Assembly (NCBI GenBank): GCA_047495785.1
Contig: JBLDXI010000015.1
Span: forward strand, 310,001 to 374,000
From: Lepidodermella squamata
Taxonomy: Eukaryota > Gastrotricha
Reading direction: 5' to 3'
DNA length: 64,000 nucleotides
The stretch's first letter is position 1. The number at the start of each line of letters is the position of its first letter. This document shows positions 1 to 12,082 of the stretch, in pieces. A model generated the notes under the pieces. It had not been told where the DNA came from and ran no database searches. It saw only the letters and a program-made list of their open reading frames with translations. The position numbers and the translations under genes were made by a program.

Positions 1-177
1 AAGTATGAGTATTAGGGTACATTTCTAGAGATTCTTTCACACTTTAAGGTTGTTTATGGCAGAATGAGTCTACAAGTAGTTGAATTGCTCCATACATTGG
101 AAAACAGGTGTTTTCGAGGCAAATGTGGGTTCTCATGTTTAGCAACAGGGGGAGTTCCGAGAGTGTTGCATACTCTA

Positions 178-285
178 AATCATCAGTAAATCATAGGGGC
201 TAAATCATTTGCAAATCAAATCATCAAATAACGGCCTAAATCAAATCAAAAATCAAATCACAATCAAATCAAATCAAAGTCTCTG
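178..285. repeat. Degenerate AAATC-type simple satellite
   Basis: Runs of AAATC and AAATCA units with point changes. The reverse-complement type (GATTTGATTT) recurs at 21145-21548 and again near 36445. No coding potential is visible. Confidence 0.75.
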
Positions 286-2339
286 CCATAAATGCAAAGG
301 GTCGGTAGACAGGCGTTTGAATTTACGGATGGTTGCTTTCATACTGGGCTGTTAAAGAGCTGGCGATGAATCATAAGTGCGTCGCTTAGTTTTTTCTTAG
401 TTGCTAAGGCGATGATGATTTTACTGGTTAGCCATATTATAAGACAAGCCGGAACGAATTCTGTCAACTTTCATTGGTTTCAATGGGTTGTAGTATTTGT
501 AAAAGCAAAAAACTTGAAAAATCGCGTGCGCACGATATTTTTGATTCGCAATCTCAATGAGCTTGAATAAAAAACAACGCTCTGGTAAAGATCGAGAGGT
601 TGGGTGTTGGGTGAGATAACTGTGCAAGTTAAAAAAGCTAGATATCCGCCCACAGGGCTGAAATTTCGTTGCTTAAAGGTGTCCTCTAGGTGTCAGATGT
701 TCCACTATAGCCTAAGTTTTGGGATAACGACGAATTACGTATTGGCTTAGCTATGTATCGGTCCTAGCTAAGCTACAAAGAGAGAAGAGAGGCAAAAAGA
801 GCTCATGGCTATGAATTTCTCGCTGTCGCGGTTGGAACAGTATTTGAACTAGGGCAAATCAATGAACTTTCTGTGTTTTCTCAAATATTGTTAGGGAAAT
901 GTGCTGCTTGAATGCAATTACGGAGTAACACTAAAAGCTGTTTCATGGTTCACTCAACCGCTAATTCGACTCATCAACATTTTGCACAGACTTTAGTGTA
1001 CAGAATACAGCTGGATACGCCACATCGATGTCTGCCGTCTGCCCTATAAGGAAGCTTTAATAAGCACTAGAATGAGGGGCAGAGCATCCTGCTAGGGGAG
1101 GAAGCTATGCCTGCGCTATCAGCTATAAGCCATACATTATGTATTAGGTGTTGTTGATCTCGCCATTATTATGTCTGGTGTCGTCTGTGGTCTGTGTTTC
1201 AAAAAGCAAACACTTGAAAGGTGCTTGCTAATTTAGCTCATACATGCCCTAATAAAATGATCCTGGAATATTTAGTATAGACTGACGTGTCAAACAGTGA
1301 TGATAGATCATCGATTTACTGTGGACATTGAATCATCAGCATGAAACAAGTTCGAGTTAGCTCTTTAATTGAACAAATTACGGCAAAAATCCCCAAGCCC
1401 TGATAATCCCCCAATCCCCCAACAAAAATGGGTCACTGCCGATATCACGCGAAACGACCTCAACGGAGTTGATTGCGTACCACAAGCAGCCTTACTTTCA
1501 GATTGAATTCAAAGAGGCGAAACTAATAAATACCGTTTCAGTTCAATCGAGTAGGAGCAGTGCGGCTTCAATCACGAAGTACCATCTGCTGTCAAGATTA
1601 GTAAATTCTACCAGCATATATGGCTAGGCTATGTCTGACGAACGGTTCGACCCTTAGGACATTCGAAGGCCCTACTGGGTCCGATTCCCAGCCGGTCGCA
1701 AGCTATTTGAACCCAGCTCTTGTTGCAGTGGCAGTTCGGCTGTATTTGTGTATGACGTCAATATTCAACCCACTGGTAGATTGTAACTATGTGGACGACA
1801 TCATGAGACGTACCAGGACGCAGCGGCTTCGAAGCTCCAGTTTTCCGGGTTTGCGTAAAAAATCACGTGATGTGTTTAGCAGAAGTGTGCATAATAATTA
1901 CTTTCGTTGGCGAATTTTTTATTTATTAAAAAATAAAATTGCCATTGATATAAAAATTAAAATTGAAAACAGTATAACTGATCTTTTCGCGACCCGTTTT
2001 CTTTAAGATCGAGATCTTCAGGCCACTGCAAAAAGCTTATCTTTGCGTAAATACGTGATTTATTCATTTATTTATAAGCTTTAACGCCCAAAAGAGGGCG
2101 GCTTGACAAGAGGTAATTTGAAAGTGAAACATGTAATTGCAGGACAGTTTACGTTTACAGATGAATAGGACATTGGCAAATGATAACAAAAATTGCTTTT
2201 TACGAGTGCAGATAGTGTAGTAGTGATGTAACAACAATTTTTAGGCAACAACAATTCTTGACAAGCTGGATAGCTTTATGAAAATATAAGCAATGCATAC
2301 AAGACAAAATCAAGGCTAATTTTTATTCAATTTCAATTT
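286..2339. other. Gene-poor intergenic stretch
   Basis: The open frames here are short, lack splice-bounded coding character and match nothing I recognise. A GGTCCGATTCC stretch near 1679 resembles a pol III B box with one mismatch, but no convincing A box or tRNA fold accompanies it. Confidence 0.4.
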
Positions 2340-2376
2340 GCCGGCATTATTGGAATAACAATACTGATAAACAGCT

Positions 2377-2610
2377 TCACGACATTCCTGCGCTGATTCT
2401 GCTTGATGTCGGAAGCTGGTTCCACCAATCAGGCCCGCGGTAGCCTAAACTGAGTGCACCGCGCTCTTTGCGTTCTGTTCGCTTGATCATTGGCTCAAAG
2501 TGACGAAAGCTGTATCCGCTGGCTTCGTTCAATTGGAATAGTGTTTGTAACATTGATGGCGCTTGTTGATGTAGACAGTTCCAGATGAATGTAGCAATGT
2601 GGATTTTCAT
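2377..2610 (-). pseudogene. LINE reverse-transcriptase C-terminal relic
   Basis: The translation holds KIHIATFIWNCLHQQAP, then an SLGYRGPDWWNQLP segment. This order (helical HLAT-W-C block, then WWNQLP near the C-terminus) matches the tail of the much better preserved LINE at 41.3-42.3 kb, which reads VHLATTMWKC and WWNQLPAKIR. There is no catalytic palm region, so it is a 5'-truncated, decayed copy. Confidence 0.6.
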
Positions 2611-2764
2611 GAATGAGATATTTGCTGGTCGCAGAAGAAAAATAGCGATCGCTGCTAATGAGGTAATTTTTAGCTACAACGACCTTCGGACCTGAAATAT
2701 AGTCCTGGTACGTCTCATGGACGACATGGGTGATTATTGAAAGCGGAAGACAGAATTCATTCAA

Positions 2765-3699
2765 TGTGGGGCATATTAAGATTTATAATTCAGGTAAAAC
2801 AGGGTCATGTTAACCATAAAACTTTCAGTTCCGAGTCAGTTTCTGAGTCAGTAGTTCCCGATATTGTCACGGATATTAAGGTGGGCAATCGGTTTCAGTC
2901 CGTTGTGTCATTTTCTCGGTTTCTCCGGATCTCGTTGCCACACAATTGCAACACCGCACTCGTAGATATTGGGACGCTATCTCAGGCCGACGCAATGGTC
3001 AATGCAGTATTTTGATTTGCTATTGCACTTTTACGAATAAGGTGGATGCCCAATGTCCTGAGAAAAGATGGAAGCTGACAGAACACGACGTATTGAGGCA
3101 GGTTGCCTGACCGGCAAGAGCAATTTTGGCTCATTCGAACAATGCCGAACAATTTGATTGACCCTTTGTTCGCCTGTTTTCGAGAAATTTGGAGCCGAAT
3201 AGCTCCAAAACAACTCCTCAAGTGCTCAAAATCAGGTGAACAAAGGGGCCAAATTCAATTGTACGGCGTTGTTCGATGGTAAACGCGCTTTCGCGCTGCC
3301 AGGGGACTCATCATCTGTATTACTCGAGTACTGAAGGTGCTGAATACTCAGATGATTTGAAGTCTATGACGGGATGTCGATTGAGATGCGACGATTCCGA
3401 AGAGAAATCGCTACCTCACATCATAGATCACATAAAACCGCACATCATACCTGGAGAAAATAAAAGCGGCGCACTGTCATTTCAGCCTAGTTTCTTCTGC
3501 CCACTGCATACTTCTACGTCAACGTGCATCACCTGCCATGTTATCGATTACGCTAAAACGCAGCTGTATACCTATTGCATGCAGCGTAGTAATCACCCAC
3601 ATTTCCGACAATGTGAGTTTAGTATTGCTATTGCGCATGCTATTTTATGAGTTTTTTGCGGATGCAAGTTCTAGAATTGAAATCGCTGTATTTCGATAG
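2765..3699. other. Intergenic region upstream of NRL1
   Basis: Several short overlapping frames occur on both strands (for example 2737-3015 and 3276-3650). None has recognisable domains or splice context, and I see no gene here. The region should contain the NRL1 promoter, but no clear TATA or initiator could be fixed. Confidence 0.35.
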
Positions 3700-5227
3700 A
3701 TGACATCTTTTAATTCAATCGCAATATGCAAGGTTTGTGGGTGCCTTGTGCCACCTCGCCCCTGTTATCAACCTCGAACCTGTGCGGCTTGTCAGAAATT
3801 TTTCCGCCGCAACTGTGAGAAATGGCAGCGGTTGAGGTGCAACCACGACTTTGATGCAACGGCTTTGGCAAAAGCGAAAAGTCCTCGAGATTGGTGCAAA
3901 TTTGATTGTTCGAAATGCCGATTCGAAGCATGCGTTCGCGCTGGTCTAAAAAGTAAATTATGCATTTCAGATCGATTTACATTTTGGATCCTCAGGCGAG
4001 ATACTCCGAATCTGGGAGCTAGATTAGCATTTGCGAATTTCGGCTGTTCGCCAAGGTTGTAGAAGCTCGCCGTTCTTCCTGGGGCTCAAATTCTTTCTAT
4101 TTAAATGTTACTAGACTTAAAACAACAAAAAGGATGAGAAATTGAACACTAAACATCAAAATGAGATGATTAGGAAATTACTGTTATATCAGTTAATGCT
4201 TCAAAGGTAAATATCTGACGAATGCGGAATTCAAAGTCAAACAAAATCTGGCGGTTGATATGCGCCCATCGCCAAAATATGGTTTTATAGTTGAGCATAC
4301 GCTGGAAAAAGCCATTGACCTTCAACTGCTTCTTCACGGCCTCGAGCAGGTATTTTAAAGCTCATCTTCACTAATGAATGCGTTCTACAGATCATCATTT
4401 CAACAGCTGCCGACGAGGAGCACCTTTGTAGATGCTCACATGTGCGATTTTGAGTTCATTAGAAAGCTTATTTTCGTCAACATGGCAGCATTCCTTCACC
4501 TCGGCCGAAAGTTTGGCTGCCTAATGCTGGGTATGGCATTCGATTTTTTGTAACACTGTTGCTTTTCAAAATTTGCAGTTATTAGAAAATTTCAACTTGA
4601 GCGAATCTGATGTGCAATCGCTGCTAGTTCGAAACTGGAAAAGCGTCACAGTAGCCTACTCGTCTCTACCGAGCACTAGCGGCGGGCTTTTAGCCAATTC
4701 CAGTGTTTTACCCAGTCTTCTGGACAATTTTCCAGAAGTTATGGTAAAATTGACACTTTTCCCACTATTCGCATCAAATATATCTCTTTTACAGCCGGCC
4801 AGAGCTGCTGAGAGCCAAGTTTCGGAAGCCATGAGCGAATTGAACCCAAGCCTCATCGAAATAGCTCTGATCTCGTGCCGCCTGTTTCTGCGAGGTATAA
4901 TACTGCCTTAAACCTTGAATAATCATTTCTATACTCGTTAGTTACGTTGTATTTGAAGGTGCTAGCAATTGTGATGAGTCACTTGCCGTGAAAGCAGCGC
5001 GAAAATGTGTTGACACGGCTTTTGCTTTGATCTGCCACAGGCTGCACGGCCAACGAATGGCGCAAGTGATGAAGAAGGTTTTGGAAGCTGAAAACCTCAT
5101 CGGCTTGACTTCGCGAGTTATTGACGATTGCAGCGTCGCAGTTATGAAGAAACTCGAGGCTTCAGTTAGCCACGACGAAAGGGCACTCGGCATCAAGTTC
5201 ACGCTCGGTGTGATTGACAAGATGTGA
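3700..5227 (+). CDS. NRL1: nuclear-receptor-like gene, divergent DBD
   Basis: Six exons: 3700-3952, 4207-4349, 4407-4530, 4586-4743, 4795-4894, 4959-5227. They join in frame to 348 aa. The DBD lies at residues 10-83: a first finger CKVC...CAACQKFFRRN, then a CNH motif and CSKCRFEACVRAGL. LBD: exon 4 has NFNLSESDVQSLLVRNW (helix 3-5 type), exon 5 has MSELNPSLIEIALISCRLF, exon 6 ends GIKFTLGVIDKM with no AF-2 helix visible. This is the most divergent DBD of the array. It has extra Cys residues (C14 region of finger 1, and WCKFDC before the last finger pair), and GL replaces GM. An AATAAA lies at 5257-5262. It probably acts as a nuclear transcription factor; ligand and targets are unknown. Confidence 0.85.
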
Positions 5228-5256
5228 AAGACATTACGCATTACTTGTTTTATAAT

Positions 5257-5262
5257 AATAAA
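5257..5262 (+). promoter_or_regulatory. Poly(A) signal of NRL1
   Basis: AATAAA 30 bp past the NRL1 stop codon, in an AT-rich tail. Confidence 0.6.
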
Positions 5263-5646
5263 TGTTTCATTTTCATTTTACAGCAGAAGTTCTCTAACAA
5301 GTTATTATTGCAGAGTGGATTTTTATTATCCCATAAATGCCGAGTAATTATTAATAGATTATGAAGCATTGTCTTTTACCCAGTCATATAAAAGTAGTCC
5401 TAAAGTTGACACTGGGAGAGACCTTTTGGGTCCGACTCAGATGGTATGGTAAAATTTGGATCTACGCACGATCTTCTGAGCTCTATGTATACTTATTTCC
5501 GTGTGGTTTTTTTCGTAGTAACGGCAGCTAATGAGCAGTTCTTTATTAATTCATTTCAAAGGCCGCTCAATGAACGGCTGGTTTCACGGTCCAGGCGATG
5601 AGCTGTACATATTTTAGCATGAATTTTCCAGTCTGCCTTTTCCAGT

Positions 5647-7353
5647 CTACATCAAATCGAGCATTTGCTTGTTGCTAATAGCAATTTCATTCGAGCTGGA
5701 CGAGGCCGCGAGTCGTTTCATAAGCACGGCGCAGCAATCGTAAGCAACTCGACACGTCAGGCTGATGAGAGATTCAAGATTGGTTACGTATCGCATGACT
5801 TTCGGGGCGTTCGAGCCGTGCAATTTGTAGCACATCAATTCGAAAGCTATTCCAACACGCTTTCGCGCTGCTTTAATGCCAGATGACTCGCAATCGCCAG
5901 TACCTATTCACATAAAAATTAAGCCATTTAACTATATCTCTATAGCTAGGTAAATCACAAACGGCGGAGAAACAGGCGGCAAGACAGTAGAGCTATTTCG
6001 ATGAGACTGGGATTCCATTGGCTCATGGCTTCTGCCAATTTCTTTTCAGCATTTTTTGCCGGCTAAAAGAAAATAAACGATAAGCTATTGTCGAAATCGG
6101 ACCTCAAGATTCAAGTGAATCACCTGAGCTTCTGGAAAAGTGGCAAGGAATAATGGCAGGACACTAGGATTAGTCATAAGTCTGCCGGTGTTGTTGGGCA
6201 GAGATGAGTAGGCTACCCCAACGCTCCACCAATTGCTGGCTCTAAGGCTCTGCAATTCACATTCGGACAAGCAAAAATAAGCTGGAAATACACATATGAA
6301 GACATATTTTTCAAGTTCTGAGACCATACCTTGCATTTGATCGCTAAACGTTTGAGCCACCCGAAAAAAGCCAGCCATTGTGCTAGAGAACAGCTTCGAG
6401 ATTTCCTGGGAGTTGCAAGATAACTCCTCAAGAGAAGTGGTCTTCAGTGGTAACTATAAGAGGTAACTGTTTCATTTGTCTCAATAAAACTACAATTAGC
6501 TGTGAAAATACGTTTTCTAGGTCGAGAAGCAACAGTTGAATATCGATAGCTCTTTTCAACGTATCTTCCACTACGAAACCAGTCGATGACGATGGGCATA
6601 CATCAATCGCCAGCTTGGATGCATTTCTGATATCGGGGCGTGTCAGAAATTTACCTTGATTAACAATTAAAATTAATAACAATTTTAGACGGGAGACGGA
6701 TCAATTGAAAATCTAATTTTAACTAGACACAGCTAGATAAAATGTTTTTGTAAGCTTCCAAGTATCTGAAATTTAGAGGAATAAATAATTAGGAATAAGG
6801 AATAATTATTGATCATCTACGAATGAGTCTTTTGTCAAATAGAGAAAGCTTCTCTTGATCGCAATAAAAATACAACATATTTCCAACCTATCGAGATTTC
6901 ACCCGCGTTCATTGCGAATGATTTTCCAACTCAGAGTAGCCGCGTGGCACCAACAGCGGACAAAATGTTCATTTTTTCGCCCGTTCGGATGATACCCCCA
7001 TCACTCTGAAAGTCTCACCTTGCTCTCGGAACACTGATGCTCCTTATAAATGAATGTTGTATAAACTCACTTCTCATGCCAGCTCGGATGCATCTTTCGA
7101 ACCGGCATTTCTTGCACATGCTACGCCGCATATTCGAGTTAGGCGGCGGCTCGCCAGCACTCGCGTAAGTGTGGTTGCATTCCAGTGATTGCCACCGTTC
7201 GACGCTGCGTCTGAAAAACTTTTCGCAAGCAGCACAGGCTCGCGGTTGGTAAGCGGGACGTTTCGTCGCTACGAGACCGCATACTTTGCAAAGGCGCTGA
7301 GGCGGTTGGTTAATTTGAGAAACCAACTTGATGTTGTCCTCAAAAGCTGTCAT
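5647..7353 (-). CDS. NRL2: nuclear-receptor-like gene
   Basis: Exons (minus strand): 7353-7071, 6654-6512, 6453-6330, 6281-6124, 6062-5963, 5903-5647; 354 aa in frame. The DBD reads CKVCGLVATKRPAYQPRACA, then ACEKFFRRSVERWQ, then CNHTY and CKKCRFERCIRAGM. Exon 3 must start at the second of two nearby acceptors (before TTACCACTG). The upstream acceptor leads to TGA after 12 codons, whereas the downstream one restores the family's 124-nt exon and the LPL start. The exon 5 donor is a weak GTTTGT. N-terminus and DBD are closest to NRL4 (MTAFE versus MTTFE), so the two are probable duplicates. NRL1 and NRL2 are convergent, about 420 bp apart. Confidence 0.85.
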
Positions 7354-7514
7354 GATGACTTTTGAGGTTTTTGAATTGAGAAATTCACTAGTGCCTAGAG
7401 AAGGAAACCAGCAAGAATATCAAGGCTTATTTGATTTCGGATGATGGACGAGGGTAATCTAGTGTGTCCAATGCAGCCAATAAATTTAGAGGAGCCGCTA
7501 TTATTGGTCGTTTA

Positions 7515-7745
7515 CTTGCGAACGGCGTGCGAACTACCGGGGTACGGTGGTACGGGGTTTTATCGTACCCCCACCTCGAGAGGTCCAGACAAGAAAACCA
7601 CAAAAATATCACAGATGGGACCCTCTGGTCAGATAAATTCGGGCTGAAAATACCCACACGCGAATTTAGAATAAAAAAGTATGACCCCTCAACCTCAGAA
7701 AACCTCCGAGACCCTTCCCAAAACCGCGGACCCCTGAAACTAAAT
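7515..7745. mobile_element. MITE-like repeat copy (GTGCGAA family)
   Basis: Begins with GTGCGAACTACCGGGG, has an internal GGTACGGGG/CGTACCCCC inversion, and shares a GGGCTGAAAATACCC core with the copy at 20.5 kb. Boundaries are approximate. It lies upstream of NRL2. Confidence 0.45.
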
Positions 7746-8249
7746 ACACGTGTTAGCTTGGATTTGCGAGATCGGTGGTAGATTTCCTGCTAAATACCAG
7801 TAACTTATTTTTTTCAATTGGCACTATACAAATACTTCTGATAGCTAGGTCTTCATAATGTATCAATTTTGCAATATTATCCACAGCTGCGAATTTCTCG
7901 CTGATGCAGTTGAAACAGACGTATTGTAAATCAAAGAATGCGAATTCTCTGCTCAAAATTTTGTTAGGAAAATATTATGCTTCAATTCATTTTCGTTGTG
8001 CGTAAAAAAATATGGAGTACTGCTAAGCTATTTAACAGTTAACTAACGCATGACACTACGGCTAATTTGACGCACCGTCATTTCACAGACTGCAACGTGC
8101 TCAGTTGGATATGCTGCATCGATTTCTGTCCTGTGAGGAAGCTCTAGGAAGTACTTAAATATGAGTATGATTCAGAGCATTCTATATATCGGATGTGGGA
8201 TATATGTCGTAGGCAAACGCGCGCATTCGACACGTTCCCCTAAAATTCG

Positions 8250-8960
8250 ATTATCGACGAGAATTGGGTTCCATTTGCTCATGGCAGCCGCCAAGTTTTC
8301 TCCAGCAGCGTTTACAGGCTGGAACAAATGAACAATATGCGTTGATGGATGCTGCTGAAATTTGATGCGAAACTCACGCGAAGTCAGGGTTCAGGGTACT
8401 GGTGGAGAAACAAGAGCAGGGGGCAGGATATCAGGATTAGCTAGCTGTTGCAGCTGTATACACCGCGCAAATGTTCTTCCAGCCGCGAGCGAAAACAGTT
8501 CCAACTGTTGACTCTTGTAAGTGGAAGCACTCTGCAAATGATGCAGTGAATGCAGATATGTGAAATTGAATGCGAAAAACATGGAAACTCGGAAACAAAG
8601 GGAACTCGTTGAATTGAAAAAGGCGTTGAAGTGATAATTACATATTTTCTTGAATGCGGCAGGCAAAAACCAGACCGAGCAGCAAAATTCCAGAAATATT
8701 ACCAATAAGAAGCTGCGCGGCGAAATCGCTGTTTTAATTTTTCCCTTGCTGCATTGTAACCCCATAGGCAGCTAAAGGCTAAAGAGCATAGAGCCTGAAT
8801 ACATAAATACCAGCTCAAGTTAGGAACAGGACGAACGCGTTCAAGGCCGTGGAGCTGTATCTGCACTCATCAGGCCTTTCTCCCTTCTTACTCCGATGAC
8901 TGCTTCATCCTCGCGCCATCATTTGCCGCTTGTTCTTCGGAGTTCATTATAACAAGCTAA
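8250..8960 (-). pseudogene. NR-like pseudogene lacking its zinc fingers
   Basis: Remnants of five exons remain in the family order. Exon 1 5' part: 8955-8870, reading MNSEEQAAND then a stop. Exon 2 end: near 8850-8826. Exon 3: about 8775-8652. Exon 4: about 8528-8385. Exon 5: 8318-8254, cut off after NPILV. The zinc-finger portion of exon 1, most of exon 2 and all of exon 6 are missing, and exon 4 carries indels. The N-terminal stub and upstream DNA match NRL7, whereas exons 4-5 look more like NRL6/9/10, so this may be an old recombinant copy. Confidence 0.8.
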
Positions 8961-9894
8961 AATGAGAACAATTGTGGAGAATGTAATATTCTGGAAAATT
9001 TTAGAATCGTTTTCAGGTTTAAGCATTAGCTGATGCACTTGTACTCAACGGCAGCACGGTTTTTTGCTCGCCAAGCGACAGGTAATTTGCGTCGAATCTC
9101 ATTTTCTCTGCGTGCGTCAATTATCGGCTTCAGACATTCGAGCTCGAGAATTAGGCATGTATCTAAACTTTTCTAAATAAAAAAGCATCATGTACCTAGT
9201 CTAAACATGCTAAACTCTGGACTCGGCTGCTGAAGGGAAGTCGATCAATTTTTATCAATTGAAATTGCGCGGCACATGGAAAGGAATGGAATTTTAAGTA
9301 CTTTTAATTCACAGAAAACCAGTAAGATCGATAAATAACGCCCTGCAAAATGTATAGGATTTGTTTATCTACGAAACAAGATCACTGCGAGGTACGTTTG
9401 AGTATTTTCAGCGTCGAAGCTTTTTGATTAAAAGGTCGCCCTGAGATTTTTTGAGTTTCTTTGCATAGACCTCTCAGGTGGGGGTACTTTAGGTAATTCG
9501 CAAACTTCGCAAATACGTTTTAAGATATCAACCGTGCCCAAAACCGACGATTTCTATAACTGAAAAACCTATAACACCTTCCAGGTTAAAAGCTATCAAG
9601 CAAGACCTGCGTCATGCATGAACAGCATGTTTTCAAACGAACAAGAGGCGATTTCAATCTGGCGATCGATACTGCTCACTTATTCGTCACTTATTCTTCC
9701 TGAATCAGTACTGAATATGAGCTCTCTCTGTGAGAAGGTGCCAGCAGCTTTTTGAAATTCAAATCAAGTTTGCTAGGCAATTAATCTGAGCATCTGTCTT
9801 TTCGAGTATATACAAAAAGGATATTCGATACTTTGTTGTTCTTACGAACTTTTCCACTCGTCTCTTCTTATATTCCAAAAACCAGGCGTTACAA
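8961..9894. other. Divergent spacer between the pseudogene and NRL3
   Basis: The first about 150 bp (to about 9115) resembles the DNA upstream of the NRL7 start near 32940-33070, including a GTAATTTGCGTCGAATC block. The remainder has no features I recognise. A TATATACA at about 9807 is about 85 bp upstream of the NRL3 ATG and could serve as a TATA element. Confidence 0.4.
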
Positions 9895-11177
9895 ATGACT
9901 GAAGTTGCACCGGCACTTCCGAAATGCAGGGTATGTGGCCTGGCCGTGTCTAGAAGGGGGCGTTTTCAGCCCCGCGTTTGCCACGCTTGCCAGAAGTTCT
10001 TCCGACGGAACGCAGATCATTACCTGCAGTTGCAGTGCAACCACAAGAAAGGGAAATCTGGCGAGTCGCAAAACAGCGCAATTCATCGGCGAGGCATGTG
10101 CACGAAATGCCGTTTCGACCGGTGCGTCAAGGCTGGGATGAAATGTGAGTATTTCTGAAAAGGTAATTATAACCGAAAAAAATGCGTCCCTCTCCCCATG
10201 CAAATATCCAGGTAAATATCTAGAACAGATGCTAGGAGCTGAAAGGGAAAATATCGAGCGAAGTCCTCAGTTGACGGATGGCCTTGATCTCGAAGAAGCT
10301 CTCAGGCTAGCTCTCGACACACAATTGCAGCTTCACGACCTTGAACAGGTTTTTAACGATTCATTATCGACAACTCTGACGACTTTGTTTTCGCAGCTTC
10401 CGCTAAGGAAAGCTCCCGAATCATCGGATTTGAGCGATGGCAGAGTCATGGCCGCACTTATGTTTTCTAATGTCATTGCGTTGATGCGACTGAACATCTC
10501 GTTCTCAAAGTTCATGTCGGGTAAAATTCTATGATTTCGGATCTACCTCCAATCTTTTTGATCTCATTACAGAGGCGTTTAGATTAAATGAGAGCGAAGT
10601 ACGAGTACTGATGGCTCGCAATTGGAAAGACATCACGGTTTCGTTTTCTGCTCTGCCGGGGGCTTCGGGTCGCTTTCTCGTGCATCAAGACGTTCTCCCA
10701 GCATTTCTTGATGTGAACCCTGAATTCCTAGTGAGTTTGCGCTTGATTTCATCCATTGCAATTCGTATTCCTTGTATAGCCAGCGAAAGATGCGGAAACG
10801 AAACTTTCTGTGACATTGAGCAACTGGGATCCTACTCTCGTTGAAGTTGCTCTCTTTACCTGTCGGCTGTTTTTCAGAGGTTAGCTATTGATGTTTATTT
10901 TTTCATTTTTCCGAATTCTATTAAAGGTGATGGGGAATCTTCGGCGTTTCTCAGAGCTCAGAAAAGAATTGAAACAGCGTTCATGATGATCTGCTCGAAG
11001 CTTCATGATTCCGAAATGGCACGGACTTTGCATGAAATAGCCATCGCTGAAAACTTGATAGCCATGACTTCGAGCGTTATCGACGAGTGCGGAGCTGCTG
11101 TTCTCCGGCGGCGAGAAAGGACGATGTCCGGCGGGGAGGTCAAGATAACAAAGTGCATCTTCAACGTCAAAAAATGA
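9895..11177 (+). CDS. NRL3: nuclear-receptor-like gene
   Basis: Exons: 9895-10144, 10212-10348, 10397-10520, 10573-10730, 10780-10879, 10927-11177; 339 aa in frame. This is the shortest and most compact locus, with introns of about 47-67 bp. The DBD starts at residue 9: CRVCGLAVSRRGRFQPRVC, then CHACQKFFRRNADHY, then CNHKK and CTKCRFDRCVKAGM. LBD: FRLNESEVRVLMARNW in exon 4, then VTLSNWDPTLVEVALFTCRLFF, then ENLIAMTSSVIDECGAAVLRR; the end KCIFNVKK resembles NRL12/13. The shared CHACQK P-box also links it to NRL12/13, all three on the plus strand. Confidence 0.88.
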
Positions 11178-11199
11178 TAAAATGACTGGCAATTGTAAT

Positions 11200-11766
11200 T
11201 ATCCTCTATTGCAAAAATGCAATCAGACTAACTATATCACGCACTGCGGGAATATTCTAATATGGAAACTTGGAAAATTCTGGTTAAATAATATTTGCGT
11301 CTTGCAGAGCGTACTTTTATTCATAGATCTATAGAGCCGGATTCCAAGAGGATGGAAATTGAGCGAGTTTGCATTATAGTTTCAGAAGAGCTTTTATGCA
11401 AATTCGGGGCACACTCGAGAGGTTCTAAATTTTTCAACTTTGGCTCACAGCGACTCGTTAATTAACGGTGAGGAAAGCTGAAATTGTTTAGCGGACTGTT
11501 TACCGTCAAAAAAACCGCCGAAGGTTAGTTCTCCGGCGTCCACAAGACCATGAATCACAAGACGTCCAGGTGAGGCCGCTTTTCGACCTGTCCTAAATTA
11601 AATGTGCTAAATCTACTCGGCAGCAGTAGACACTGATTGGTCACGATATTATTGGAAGACTGTTTGATCCTGTTAAATAAAAATTCGAGGACTCTGGAGA
11701 CGGACGCGACTGCCGCTCACGAGGGACTGAAAACTGAAAAGCTTATGTAGTCGAAAAAAATAGCAC
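11200..11766. other. Spacer between NRL3 and the recombinase element
   Basis: No gene or repeat that I recognise in this stretch. Confidence 0.3.
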
Positions 11767-12082
11767 CTACACCGTGCCGCACGCCGTAGTGCGACCGTAG
11801 CAACACCGTACTTTTGAAATAGCACTTATAAGCGCAGATAGCACTTTCAGATAGCACTTTTAGATTGCATTAGGATGAAATTTCTAGAAAAGCATGACAA
11901 ATACTCCTTTCTCCTCGAAAAAGATTTATTCTTTCATATCTTTTAAAACAATTCACCATTTAAAACACAGAATAACTCTTCAGCACAATGCAACAAATAA
12001 CAAATAAATTTCTCAAATCAATAAAGCTCTGAATAAAGTACAAGTTCTCAATTGGTTCGCTTGGAGCGAACGATATGGAATA

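Noticed and set aside
1655-1700. Possible tRNA gene (GGTCCGATTCC)
   Set aside because: B box has a mismatch, there is no proper A box, and no cloverleaf could be drawn.
3276-3650. 124-codon plus-strand frame upstream of NRL1
   Set aside because: No domain, no conserved copy near any other NR gene, and no splice context.
6428-6475. Nonsense mutation in NRL2 exon 3
   Set aside because: Only arises with the upstream acceptor; the next AG gives the family-standard 124-nt exon in frame.
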